Origin: Turnera subulata
Lineage: Eukaryota; Streptophyta; Magnoliopsida; Malpighiales; Passifloraceae
DNA: 64,000 nt
Direction: 5' to 3'
NCBI GenBank assembly: GCA_028386065.3
Contig: JAKUCV010006724.1
Span: 35,090-99,089, forward strand
Part shown: one piece after another, positions 1 to 12,500 of the stretch
Numbering within the stretch: the first letter of the stretch is position 1
How the letters are laid out: each line of letters starts with the position of its first letter
Program-made: the position numbers and the translations under genes
Notes under the pieces: model-generated
The model's input: the letters and a program-made list of their open reading frames with translations, nothing else
Told to the model about the DNA's origin: nothing
Databases searched by the model: none

Positions 1-156
1 GGGGTATCAGTTATTTTCTGGTCCGGACCGGACTCGCTCCATAATGCAGACAAGCTGCATTATTGGATGATCACACGTTGAATAGCATTTTTACGTCTAT
101 AAAAAGAAGAAGAAAGCAGGAGAAGGGGAAGAAGAGAAAAAGAGGAAGAAAGGAGC
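1..156 (+). repeat. 5' part of a Ty3/gypsy LTR, split by a nested solo LTR
   Basis: No gene. The first 90 bases resemble an internal part of the LTR of the 40.4-61.7 kb gypsy element: the words TATTTTCTGGTC and a TGCAGACAAGCTGCATTATT-like stretch match TATTTTCTGGTCC and TGCAGCATAGTAACTGCATA there. The purine-rich tract at 110-156 continues at 2596 after a solo LTR is removed. I infer that this piece and 2596-4857 are one LTR whose start lies outside the window. Confidence 0.6.
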
Positions 157-2595
157 TGTAACAGCCCAGGTAAATTTTTCGTTTTTACCGCGACCGTAAT
201 TTCTTTGCATAGTGATTTACCGGAAGGAATTAACCTTTAGTAATTATTTCATGGAGAACCGAGCATCGGATTCTAATTCCGAGTCTCGATTCATACCCCG
301 GATATTTTTACGGAATTTCCGGGACGAGGTAGAATTTTCCGGACTGGTAAAAGTGCGAAAAGACGAAAATGCCCCTAGGTTAAAACAAAACCTAAAGGAA
401 ACAAGAAGGGCAAAAAGGTCTTTTAATGAATCAGATTTTTCCTGCAATCATGCGCACACAGGAACCCCTATAATTGCTCAATAATTGGCAGATTTTTCCT
501 TCATCTTGTCTGCCACAATTAATTGTTTTTTTCCCTTCCTTGATTTTATATAACAAAGAAAATTCTGCCCCTGCTGTCCAGAAGTACGCCACCAGCTTGC
601 TGCTTTGTCTAAACTCTTAACAGACATCTTCCATTAGCATACCCATATACCTATATTTAAAAAAAAAAAAACACAACCAGGAAGAAACCCGGCTGCAAAA
701 CGACGTCACCCCTCCCCTTCCTCTTCATCTTCTCCGACCACCACCACCACCGCGTGCGGCGCCCCGGCACTCCCTCCTTTCCTCGCGCATCCATCGCCAC
801 TGCCAGGATCTGCAACGCCGCCATCTCTTCCCCTCCATCCACTTCGTCGCGTCTTCATCACATAAGCACCGGGACGAGGAGACCACCGCGACCCGCCGCA
901 CTAGCAATCCCATTTCTGCCGCCGCCTTGTCGAGCTGAGTCGTCCTCATCGTCGCGTCTCGCCACCACTCGCAGTCGCCCTCGTCAGCCGCCGCCTGCCG
1001 TCTGCTAGGTGAGCAGAACGAAAGTAGGACGACCCGGATGAGGAGCTCGTGGGTCAAGCCAACCCGGGTATGAGATTGGATCTGACGGTTCGGGTGGGTT
1101 GATTCGCGGGCCGGGTTGGTGGTCCGGGTCAGGGCTTGGGCCTTCCTGGGCCTGGGCTCTGCACCTGGGCCTTGCACTGTTGAGGTTTAATAAATTGGAC
1201 CAGGGCTTGGTCTAACTAGCCCAGTCCGAAAATAGGAAAAAAAAAATAAATAATAACAGAATTTAGTTAGTGGAATTTATACGGAAATAAATACATACCT
1301 ATAATCTGGAAGTATAATAAATAATAGCTATTAATAATAATAATTTTAGGGAAGTATATATTATCAAGGGAATAATTTGGATAAAAATAATAATTACTAT
1401 AAGACACTATAAATAATTACGGGAATAGATAATTATACATGCATATCATTTTGTGTGCATTTACGTGATTGTGTGATAATATATGTTAGGTGAAGTGAAC
1501 GAGAACGTGGACTTGGAACCCGAGGGCGAAATTCCCGAGGAATTCGTCAACTAAGGTGAGGACAAGTAATTGTTAATATTCAGCCCTTTATGCTAAGTTA
1601 CGGTTTGATGATGTCTTGTTGTGTGTGCCTTGTTGTGAATAAAATTGTGATTGAGAATGATTGAATGCATGCTGTGTTGTTATACTTGCTGTTATTGCTA
1701 TATGGTGTGGAAACCGGGTGGACTTGAGATATGGCTAAGAATGTTATGACGAGTTGAGAGAGAGTCTACACGGGACCGGTTGTGAAAATTAAGTGACAGA
1801 GGGTAATAATAACGGAATCACCTAGACAGTTAGATAATCACAATTAAGTGTTGGTACGGCCAGATGGTAGTCCACTTGTGTATTGAGTTATGACTTGATT
1901 TATAATAGGGAGGACTGCGGGACTCCCGACCGAGGACTGCGGGACTCGGTTTTGAGATATTGTGATTTGAGATATTTTGGTTTACGGGGAGTACCCTGGG
2001 GTTAGCTAACCTGGCTACCAGGCACGGCCAACATTTAAATTGTGATAGGGGCCCTGATAATAAAAATTGAATTAGTTTAACAGGTTAGACCTTAGGAAGT
2101 TAACCGGGGAAACGTAGAAGCAAGTTAAGGTTTTTGCCATGTGATATTTTGTTTGTTTCTGGTAACTTGGTTATAATGGATGCTTGTATATTAATTATTT
2201 CTTGTGGATTTTACCCGGTGAGCACTTCGGACTCACCCCTCGCCTACGTGACTCGGTCGCGTAGATTGATTTGTTTTAGCACAGGATCGTGCCAGGCAAG
2301 CTGCGGCGTACCCTCTGCCAGTCCCGGATCCATACTCCGCTGCATCTTATCATTGTGGTGTGCTGTTGTTATTTCAAGTCTTCCGCTGCTGTTGTGTGTT
2401 TCTTGTTTTTGTTGGTTGTTGGTGAGACTGTTTGTATAATAATTACCCCCGTGCTCGGGTTGTGTGTGTGGTTTGTTATATCAAATTATGCTTGGGTTTG
2501 TCCTTATTGTATGACTTGGACGTTGTTAATCCTGTAATAATAAGATGGCCTCGTGTTTACTGTGACTAGCGGTAAATTCGGGTCAGGTTGTTTCA
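157..2595 (+). mobile_element. Solo LTR of a Ty3/gypsy chromovirus
   Basis: Begins TGTAACAGCCCAGG, the same terminus as the LTRs of the 40431-61671 element read on its own strand, and ends GGTTGTTTCA. It lies inside a continuous purine tract and is flanked by GGAGC (152-156) and GGAGA (2596-2600), a 4/5 match to a 5-bp target duplication. No primer site or coding region is attached, so it is a solo LTR, presumably left by LTR-LTR recombination. It contains a GC-rich island (about 690-1180), splice-like signals at 1009, 1490 and 1555, a paired hairpin (2217-2264) and a GGATCCATA box (2326). Open frames in the GC-rich island look like noncoding low-complexity sequence. Confidence 0.75.
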
Positions 2596-4857
2596 GGAGA
2601 GGAAAAAAAAATAGAGAAAGAAAAAAAAAAGAAAAGAGAAGAGAAGAAAAAGAAAAAAAAGAAAAAAAAGAGAAAAAAAAGAAGAGAAATTGGAAAAAAA
2701 AGTGAAAAAAATGAAAAAAAAAGAAAGAACCAATCAGAAAATCAGAAAAAAAGAAAGAAAATAGAAAGAAAATGTAAGAAAAAGAAAAGAAAAGAAAATA
2801 AGAAAACGGAAGAAATGGACACTGTTCACCGTCACCCTGTCACTGTACACGGGAGGACGACCGGCGCAATCTCGTGCCTCACCGCCACCACCAGCAGGAC
2901 GCCCGAGCCGTCGCCGACCTGTCGCCGCCTTCCCCGTCGCTTTCCGCCGCCGGAAGCTCCGTCAGTCGCTGTTGACCCGCGAGCAGACCCGCGGATCCAC
3001 CTCCTTCGTGCCTCCCGCCTTCTGCCGTCACCGCCGCGCCCTTCTTGCTGCCGTTCCAGAGACGCCTCAGCCTCGCCGGCCCCGCGCTCTCTTCCTCGCG
3101 CCTGTGCTGCCGCCGTTCGCCGCTGCAAGTGAGCAACCCATTTTCACGGGCGGGTCGCGGCCGGGTCGCGCCTGGGTTGGATCCTGGGCAGCCCGATTTA
3201 TTTAAAAAGAAAAAAAACAAAATATATATATGTATTTATTTGTTATTCTGGTATTTAATTTTGAAAAAAAATATGTATACACTTTGAGAAAATTATGATC
3301 AAATTAATTCTGGTATTTTGGGGAAAATATAAATATATATACATGGATAAATAATTAAGTTATGTTTTGTTAAAAACTATTATTAATTGGAAAAAAATAA
3401 TATATATGTACCATGAAATAATTTCTGAGAATTATATATATATATATATATATTATTTTCCCTGGAAAATTTTGGTTGTGAAATATATATATATATGTAC
3501 CTTGAAAATTAAAGGTAATTATATTTTGTGTTGGAAAATATTATTATATATATTTTTAGAAAAAGATAAATACTATATATATTTTCTGGAAATTATAAAT
3601 ACGTTATTATTTTGGAAAATTATGGTGATTATATTTTGGGAAGTATAATAAATTTATGAAAATATTTTGAAAAGAGTTTTAATTAAAGTATGGTACCAAA
3701 ATTATATTCGGATATACGTACGGTATAATATTTTCGGTAAAAGATGATAATAAAGGATATGAACCGGGATGGGGTATTTCGCAGTTTTGGCATCATAGCA
3801 TACCGATTATGTGCATTTATGTGTATATATTGTTTTGTTGTATAGGTTCGGATATCGGACAGTTTCCCGAGGAGCCGGCTTCGGACCGGTCATTGTCTTC
3901 GGAATTGAGTAATCGGCCAAGGTGAGGATGGATTTCCTTCAATATGTGCCTGTATTACTCGGTTATTATGTTTGATGATTATTGCTTTGTTGGATGTTGC
4001 ATTTGCTGTGGTTTGGTTCGGGATGTTTATCCCATTGTCTTGATTGTTGTCGGGATGTTTATCCCAGTATTGAGATTTGGTTTTGAACGATAATATAATT
4101 GTCACGTGATAAGTAGTGGTATGACTCGATAGTTTAAGACTGTTTTGTGGTGGCCATGACCTGGGTTACTTGTGATAAGCATGTCTATGCTTGGGATGTC
4201 TATCCCGTGATTATTTTTGGGATGTTTATCCCTAGGTTCGTATTTTTGGGATGTCGATCCGTGGGTTCTCTTGGATTTGGTCTGGCACCTGAAATATGTT
4301 GAGAACCAGGTCTGACCCCTAGCTTATCCGTGACGGGGCCCGGAAAGATAAAATTGGAAAATTTGATTTTATTTGAGTCTTTTTGGTCTTGGACCAGTTT
4401 GTGGTCGAGTTTTTGGTTTGGTATGTATTTGGTGGTTTTTACCTGTTTTTGACCTTGAGTACTTATAGTGTGCATATTGATTGTCTATCCTTCGTCGGTG
4501 AGCACTTCGGACTCACCCCTCACCTGCGGGCTTTCATCCCGTAGGATGGATTATTTGTGGTACAGGTTTGGTGCATTCCAGACAGGCTGCGGCGTTATCC
4601 CTTGGACAGGGCTTGGATCCATAGTTTGCATCTATGTCGCATACAGTGTCTTTGTGAGTTATTAAGTCTTCCATTGTGCATTATTTTTACTATTGTTGGG
4701 CCATTGGGCCAGTTATGTTGTTATTGACGTTATTATTTTTGGGCTGTTGAGCCCGAGTTACTGTTGTATACACTGTATGCTGGGCTTGGTTTGGTTGGGG
4801 CGTCACAGTTCCGGCACGTGTTTACCATGTACGGTAAATACGGGTCGGGGCGTTTCA
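2596..4857 (+). mobile_element. 3' part of a Ty3/gypsy LTR
   Basis: Continues the LTR interrupted at 156. It holds a poly-purine tract (2600-2815), a GC-rich island (2815-3185) and an AT-rich stretch (3190-3760). It also holds a candidate mini-exon (3846-3921), an array of GGGATGTTTATCCC-type hairpins (about 4018-4264), a paired hairpin (4497-4545) and a GGATCCATA box (4615). It ends GGTCGGGGCGTTTCA at 4857. The reverse complement of this end (TGAGACGCCCCGACCC) begins the LTR at 63576, so both belong to one subfamily. No gag or pol follows, so this is a solo LTR or the 3' LTR of an element extending left of the window. Confidence 0.7.
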
Positions 4858-5192
4858 CGCTGTGAGGTGATGAACTGTTCCTCCATTCGGTTTCTCTTCT
4901 TCCCACTATTTTTCTTCCCATTTTTTTTTCTGCTAGTTTTTGCACTGATTTGTTTTTCTTGCTTGGGTAGAGGCAGTCGTGCTGATAACGTGTTGAAAAT
5001 AATTTATTATGGAAGAAGATTAATTGAAGTAGATGGAGAAGAGGAGATGAAATGGAAGAAGTGTTCTTCTGGCAAAACTTTTTCATTTCATTCATGTTAT
5101 TCTTGCCATTATATAGGTACAAAATGACGAGGGGGAGGTAGGTAGGTACAGGAAAAAACATGACATCCACATTACATGTATTTTTCATAACA
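4858..5192 (-). mobile_element. 5' LTR and leader end of a Ty1/copia element
   Basis: On the minus strand a 202-bp LTR (4991-5192) starts TGTTATGAAAAA and ends TTTTCAACA. It is followed immediately by the primer-binding sequence CGTTATCAGCACG (4978-4990) and a short leader. The same leader words (plus strand GAGGTGAT-AACTGTT, then GTGCTGATAACG) adjoin the LTR of the complete copia element at 30303. The rest of this element would lie to the left, beyond the gypsy LTR that appears to have inserted into its leader at 4857. Confidence 0.7.
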
Positions 5193-5269
5193 ATTTTCTG
5201 AATTTTTATAACAATATTCCTTATAACAAAAATGTTTATGGTTATTGATGACATTTGAAATTATCAAAT

Positions 5270-6130
5270 TAAGGCCTAGAAGGCCAAGTGACGCCAAATC
5301 TAGGTCTATCTCCGGGTCCGTGATAAAATCTTAAACCTAGGTCTAGCTTGGAAGATGGTATGCAAGTGCGGATTCGAGGGAGCAAGTAGGACCAGCGCCT
5401 CCCAGATCTGTTGGCATTTTCCTTCTTCTTTTGATTATTTATCCCGAGGGTCGGGAAGCCCACACGTGCGGACAACAGTAAGGTATCAAGGAAAAGAAGA
5501 CATCAGGGACACCCTTAGATTGTGATTGTACGGGTTATAGGCAACCGTTAGATCTAGTATAGGGGGTATAAATAAGGGGATACCTAATTGTAAGACACAA
5601 GCACGATACCCTAACAAGAAAAATAAGAGGCACGTCACTCATTTGTCTAAAATCTTATATTTTTTCTTCACAGAGAAAACCATCTTTCTAACTTAGCCAT
5701 CAAAGGGTCACAAACCTAGGATTTCTGGGAGTCCTTCTTTTTGCTAGTTTTGCAAGTCATTCAAGAATTAGGAGCCGTATAAGAATCATCATCCATGCAC
5801 AGGTAAATCCGGAATTTATCATTGGCATCGTCTATGGGGATTTGAATAAAAAGCCCTGACTTCTCTGCCTTCACAACTGGATCCTACCGCGGATCCACCC
5901 CACCAGAGTCCGAAACCTACAGAATTCGAACATCGGAGGAATTCTGGCCAGCGGAGGTACTCCGACCAATACAATCTTAAGTCTCACCATCAACGCTGGA
6001 GCCGGAAATATTTTGGGTAACACTAATACATGTACTTCGACCAACACAATCATAAGTCCCGCCATCAATGATGGAGCTGGAAATCTTCCAAGTAATATTT
6101 GTATTGCTAACCAGAAGAGTAATAAAAATA
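5270..6130 (+). mobile_element. LTR and leader fragment of an older Ty3/gypsy element
   Basis: No host gene is visible. A TATA-like TATAAATAAGGGG (5566-5578) and the junction CAGGTAAATCCGGAATTTATCA are followed by TTGGCATCGTCTATGGGGAT (about 5822-5841). This resembles the TTGGCGCCGTCTGTGGGGA primer-site/leader motif of many plant gypsy elements (Tat/Ogre/Athila side), which is family knowledge. Only about 300 bp of leader or gag follow, with an imperfect internal duplication around 5940-6090. Boundaries are approximate. Bases 5193-5269 show nothing recognisable. Confidence 0.45.
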
Positions 6131-6199
6131 GTAATAGGGGCTGAGTTTATGTAGTTTAGGCAAGAAATGTTAGTTGGTTTACAAAACTTACAACCGCCA

Positions 6200-6652
6200 A
6201 TAGTGACTCTAGAACTCCAATTTTCCTTTTTTTTTGACTCCTTTCCATTGATGAAGTCCTCCTAGATCACAGTATTTCCTAACAATCAGGAGTACATTTT
6301 AGTAGGTAGCGATCTCCTCCTCGGGTCGGATCCATAGAGTCTGCATTCATTTTCTTATGTTTGCGATTTTTTATATAATTTACATTAATATTCCGCTGCG
6401 CATTTGTTGTCTATATTATAGCATCATTGTTATGTATATAAGATATTCTTATATCGTAGCATCATTGTTATGTATATAAGATATTCTTTCGGCCAATGCT
6501 GCCATTTTTTATATATTTATGATTTTGCTTATTTGTGATGTTGTCATTTGTTTGTTTTTGTATCTCGGGCCATGGAAATGCAAAATGGTCATTTAATTTA
6601 TTATATTTAATTAAATTGGTTAATTTGGGATACGGGCATTTCATCGAGTGTC
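6200..6652 (+). mobile_element. Degenerate Ty3/gypsy LTR 3' end
   Basis: Contains TCGGATCCATAGAGTCTGCAT (box at 6328-6336) and ends GGGATACGGGCATTTCA. These match the end of the inner chromovirus LTR (box at 46216, end GGGACACGGGTGTTTCA), with many differences. No coding sequence. The following 6653-6867 shows nothing recognisable. Confidence 0.55.
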
Positions 6653-6876
6653 GGCTCTCAATCTTCTACTCTTTACATGCACCGTTTCGTCCATTGTGCT
6701 GATGTAAACGACGAAGTTGCCGCGGGATATAGTCATTCTACGTCTCCCATGTCCATGTTTTGCTCATTTTACAAGTGACACGCGGACTACACACTTCCAC
6801 CCGTCATCATCTGATATCATCAAAATTTTAGTTAATCTATTCGCTAACTTATGCCAGAAACAAAAAAAAAAAATTA

Positions 6877-8257
6877 GGCTTAATACATCATACCACCCTC
6901 CAATTTGGCATCTGTTTTGATTTTGGCCCATCAGTTATGTTTCTCTCGATTTTAACCCTGAATTTGGCTTTCACCCATTAATTTAGCCCACCTGCTCATA
7001 GTTACCAACTACATCAATGACGTGTCAGTCTCAAGACACAGGTCAAGCTTTTAAAGGTTTGTTTAATAGTGCTTAATAACAATAAAATGAAAAAGATTGT
7101 TTCTTAATAGGTGAAGATTTAACATATCGTACAAGCGGTCTGAGTTCTCTGCTTCCTTGCGATTGCCAACAACATCATAGTTAGGACACATACTAAACAA
7201 GAATTCCAGTTTAATAAATCCAACACTAATTTTATTCGTATATTATCTCCTAATTTTGTGCAGTTATAATATAATTTTATCTTCAGGATAAGATGAAGAT
7301 ACTAGAGATCAGGTAGCCTACCGTCACCACGCAGGCAAAGCAAGATGAGGATGCCATCTTGATGGAATTCACTATTTGTTTTCTTCTTCCTTTTTAGGAT
7401 AAACTAGCACATTTTTCATTAACATGTAGATAGTACACCAATTAGCATTTATCCACTTCCAGTGGATTGAGATAAAAAAAGTAAGCGCGTGCAGGTATGG
7501 TTGCTTGCCAACCTGGGCCTAAGAGCATAAATAAATTTTACTAGTTGTTTTCCATCCGTCGAATAATTAATATTTTTTTCTAATATGGAAAAACAAAACT
7601 GTACCAATTTGATAACGAAGTGAATAGTTAGCTTTCTGTTTGCATCAAATCAATTTTCTGCTTGTGTCATGGCAGATAGCGCTCGCCTACAAATTAGCAA
7701 AAAAAAGTTTCGGTTAATATCTGCAAGTTCCGATAAACCTGAGCAATGGGCCAAAAGCACCAACAAATGATAAGTTGCTGGAAAAAATCAAGGAAAAAAA
7801 AAGAAAGGTATACTGGCCCAGTAGTTACCGACGACTAGCCAAAAAGTGAAGTTGTCGAGGCGGACTGGCCGTAGGCACCAGTTCTGGCGCTGTCCGTAGT
7901 GCCGGGCTCCAAATCCGTGAAGACGCCCAGGGGGACAGAACGGCCTTTGGCCCTCACGTCGTGCTTGAGCTGGAGATAAAAGTGGTCTTTGGTCCTTGCT
8001 GGTGGAGTCTATTTCTTGCTTTTTCATTATCTTTTCTTTTTTTATTATCTTCTATTGACTCACAATATTAAGCAAACCTGTAAAAGCTTGGCGTGTGTCT
8101 TAAGACTGACACGTCATCAACATAGCCGGTAACTATGAGCAGGTGGATCAAATTATTGGATGAAAGCCAAATTCAGGGTTAAAATCGAGAGAAATATAAC
8201 TGATGGGCCAAAATCAAAACTGATGCCAAATTGGAGGGTGATATGAGGTATTAAGCC
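6877..8257. mobile_element. Mutator-type (MULE) non-autonomous TIR element with 9-bp TSD
   Basis: Long terminal inverted repeats of about 175-180 bp: the left arm starts GGCTTAATACATCATACCAC and the right arm reads as its imperfect reverse complement, ending GGTATTAAGCC. Perfect 9-bp target duplications AAAAAATTA lie at 6868-6876 and 8258-8266. A 9-bp duplication with long arms is the hallmark of Mutator-like elements. No transposase is visible. The interior (7060-8075) is AT-rich except for a GC-richer segment at about 7815-8010, which may be captured host sequence. Flanking 8267-8512 holds nothing recognisable. Confidence 0.85.
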
Positions 8258-8512
8258 AAAAAATTAGCATTATCTTATCTCTCGACATTTACAGTTTGCT
8301 TTGATGGACTCGGGATTGGTTGTGTTAATTAAGGGCCAGGGATGTTTTGAGCTGCTAGCATCTTCTGCTGTGGCTAGCATTGTTGTCGCTGATCATCTTG
8401 TCGTTATCCGTCTTATGTAGAGAACTCAACTATTTCATTGCTCTTGTAGGGTAAAAATTTGTGGGTTCGGTCAATTTCAGAAGTTTCACATCTGTAAGTT
8501 TTCTTCTATGGA

Positions 8513-9217
8513 TTAATTATTTTTTAATCATCAGAACTTTTGGTTAAACAAATTTAACCATCTGAGCTAAAAAAATCAGGATAGAGGTACTTTGAACTTT
8601 ATTTTTTAAGATTTAACCACCTGAACTAAAAAAACTGAGATAAAGGTACTTCGAACTTTATTTTTGTAAGAATTAGCCCCCTCCATCCAGTATTTAACCC
8701 CCTCTATCTAGTACTGTGAATGCGAGTAACGGAAATAGAATTTTTTAAAAAATAAATCAAATTAAATAGAGTCATTGATGCAAGACACGTGGCAAAATCA
8801 AGTCTGTTCATTTTGAAACATCATTATGTATGCTAATGATTTTGTGTTTTTCATTTGGTTTTTAATTGTTAATAAAACTAGATTTGTTTTTTATTTATTT
8901 TCCTTCAAATATGTATTTTTGTTTAATTACCATGCAAGAGGAAGGTTCAAGGAGAACTTCAAAAACTATTGTTTTGTTTAGGGCTCCATCTACTATATAT
9001 GGAAGAATAAGTGTAGAACTCAACTACCTTCCTCTCTATTGGTAGTCCAAATAGAGAGAAAATATGGAAGAAAATATGTCCAAATTAAAATTTTAAACTT
9101 GGATGGAGGGGGATAAATCTTATCAAACAAAGTTCAAAGGTACCTCTATCCCCATTTTTTTAATTTAATTGGTTAATTTCGTTTGACCAAAAGTTAAGGT
9201 GGTCAAAAGGTAATTAA
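8513..9217. mobile_element. TIR element (MITE-like)
   Basis: Inverted arms: left, after TTAATTATTTTTTAATC, reads AACTTTTGGTTAAACAAATT and GATAGAGGTAC. The right arm in reverse complement reads AACTTTTGGTCAAACGAAATT and GATAGAGGTAC. The left arm contains an extra tandem copy of an approximately 60-bp unit (8570-8630 against 8632-8690). No transposase, and I found no clean target duplication, so the ends are approximate. The following 9218-9536 is AT-rich and includes the putative 3' end of the next gene. Confidence 0.65.
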
Positions 9218-9536
9218 GAGACATTGTGATGAACTTGTTAAACAATTAGTATGCAATTGCTACAGAAACAAACAATAGAGAAACAACATATTCTTTTCCA
9301 AATTAGAGGAAAATAATGATAATACATCCTAGATTCCTAATAGAGGAAGAGGAAAAGAAAAGAAATGCAATTTCCCAAGTGCTTGTCAAATCTGAATGCA
9401 AGAAGGTTGAGGCTGTAGCTATAGTACTGGTAGTCTTGAATGCCTTAAAGGCCAGGAGGGGATGAGGTCTGTTGGATTTTTGAGTCCGGATCGCCTTTAT
9501 AAAAGAGAATGAATGATGTTTTCAAGCTTCCCTTTT

Positions 9537-12500
9537 TCAGCTTGCAGTACTCAAACGAGTTTTTTGTGTTACCTGTCCTCCATTAATACCCATGCGATTA
9601 TCACTTGCATCTAATTCAGATCTTGATGATTCTGTTGAATGATCTTGTTCACCTTCCACGTGAAATGTCTTTGCTGCTTCTGAGATGCCAGCGGCGCTTG
9701 ATGGGCTTATCACGTCTATAAGTTGTTCACGTAGATGTTGGATCACATTTACAAATCCTTCAAAACCACTGTTATTGGAGCCTGGGTTATGATTTTCTTC
9801 ACTCGACTTGGATGAAACATCAGATGGCTCGCTTCCATCCAGACTCTGTCTGGAAGGTGCATCAGTTTGCATCCCGTAGTCTTCCTCATCTTCTTCTGTT
9901 AAGTAATGTAATGATGAGGCACCACCTTTTTCGTCACTGGGCCTTAGCTTATCGTCTTGTGTTGGATCGTTAATGTCGATGCTAGCAGCGTTGGCTGCTC
10001 CTGATAATTCACCCGGAGGTTCTGTTGGTTCCTGTAAAGTATCATGAAAAGGTTAACTTATTTTTTTTTTTTAAAAAAAGGGAAAAATTCTGCTTTATCA
10101 TCGTCTGTAGAATTGCTTATTAATAAATCAACAAAATGACATATTTAAATACCCAGAAGAATTAAGATGGAGTTAGGATAACCTTTTCTTTTATAGCTTC
10201 AGGATCAGGAGTTTCTAGACTATCAACTTCGCCCTCTGGTTTTGATTGTTCAGTGCTCGCACCATTATCTGCATGATCCACGGATACACTACCTTCCATA
10301 TTAATTTCCCCAGTTGGGTTTGAAGACTCTCCAGCAGTATCATTACCAACTAATATTGTGTCCGATTCAGCATGGAGAATTGTGGTAGGTTTTGGATCCT
10401 GAGCTTCTTCATCATTAAGTACATCTTGACTAGACTTGGTTGTTGTCTCTACGGCACTTGATGCTTCCTGTTCAAAACCCAAGTGCATAAGCTCAGTTAT
10501 CCAAGAGAATCGGTCTTTTTCTTCCCATCCTGGGAAAAGCTAACGAATCAACATTTTCTTTTTTAAAGAGAGGAAATGAATTCGAAATCCATAATAATTT
10601 TTTCAAGAATTAGCCTTTTCATTCATAGACATTGTGTGAGCATACATTGTTTAAGTCATCAATTAGTAAAAGTTTGTAGCAGTACTTACCATAGATGTAT
10701 CAGAGCCATCAGCTCCACTTCCATTGAAAGCTAAATTCTGGGCTTGAGATACTTCATTCCTCACCATGTTCCCCTCTATACGAGATGCGGAAGATTCATT
10801 TGACATCTGTTGATTGAAATCTGACGAGAGTCTCTGATCCATAGATAACCTATCCGGTAAAACTGATTTGGGAGAAGATGATGAACTTGAAGGAGCATTG
10901 GTTTGTTCATCTAAAAATTCATGCTGTGCATTTGGTGTAATAGGATCACTAGAAGCTTGGATTGCCCTTTGACTTCCTACTTGTGATGAGTTTTGCTCTT
11001 CTACACGACCTGAAGTTCCTACTTGACCCTGAACTGAAGTTGGAATATTCTGAATAGCCACACTCGCAGTTGGCTTTTCAGAATTTCCTTCATCATCTGC
11101 AACATGTTTTAAGTCTTCCATGTGATCATTTGTGTGAACAACAGGACCATCTACATTGTAATTGATGTTCACCTCTTCTGCAGGACTCTCAGGAGTACCA
11201 GTTGATTTTCTCTCAACGTACTTTTTGGATTCTGAATTACTTTCCTCTGCTAGTTTGGAAATGTTTTCAACTGCAGAACTTATGGATCCACCATCCATGT
11301 CCTCTTTTGACTCCAGGGCTTCCTCATCATTACGAGTGGGGGCCGAGTCATCCACACTGCGACTGATGTCCACCTCTGATGCGGACTTCTCAATAGGCAT
11401 CAATTGTTCCTGTTTGATGTCCAAAAGTTTGAAACACTTGTCTTAAAAAATTTCTTACTTCAAAATGGAGGAATTATACATATATAAGCATATGTTGTCA
11501 TGTAAGCAGGTGAAGACTATAACTGCATATGTGCAGTTATTTTGAGAAAATAAAAATAAGCCTAAGAACTGCAGTATTTACCACAAATAAATTAGATTTG
11601 CTTAACTATAATCAGCATATAGTGTTTCTCTCAGCATTCCAATCTTTATATTTTTAGTTTTCATATGACCTAAAGACCATACCACTATATTTCAGTATTA
11701 AATTTGTGAACAGACCTGTGGCCTTCTCCCCCTTTGTTCATTAAACTCATTGGCATTATCACTCGAGACTGAACGAGCATGAGGTCGATCCTTTCGTCTT
11801 TGCAAATTTGTTGGAGATGGCAATGACGGTGAGGATCTTAAACCATGAGCTTCTTTCCTGCTGCTTAACCTTCTTTTCATATCCCCGTGATGAAGCCTGT
11901 TCACTTCTCTCAGAGCTGTTTCCAGCTCCTCCACTTTGGGAGCATGAGGGGAGAGCCCTAACATTTCATCGCTGCCAGAAGTAACCTCCTTCTCTATGTC
12001 CCCATCATAAGTCAATGACTTTCCATCATCAGATGAAGCAGACCCGTCTGCGGTTAGTGGGGGTGAACCAATTTCTGAGACCTCCACTTGCATATCAGAA
12101 GCTATGGAATTGGTAGGGGTGTGCCAGTTTCCCCTGTTGGGGAAAAATGAATGGTCGTCTGATCTTATGTTTGGACTTATGGATGAGCTGGGATCATATA
12201 AACGTTCATTCATTGATCTTGCCTTAGGAAGTGGACACGAGTTAAGCACAGGACTCGGCAATTCTGGAAATCTGAATGCTGCTGGTCGCAGTCTCTGGCT
12301 TAGTGAGATCTTGGTTATTCTTCGGGTAAACCTGGTATCTCCGTCTTCCGAGGAGGAAGAATTTAGGCTCGTCTCACTTTTGTTTTGCTTCAATGTATCT
12401 TTTTTCATCATCTGGGTTCCAGTTCCATCATCATCTGTTTTCATTTCATTTGTTTTCTTCTCCATCTTCTCAGCATTTGTTTCAACCTTACTGGTGGATG

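Noticed and set aside
3367..3648. Open frame in the AT-rich stretch of the left LTR
   Set aside because: Ile/Tyr/Lys composition from TA-rich DNA, no similarity recognised.
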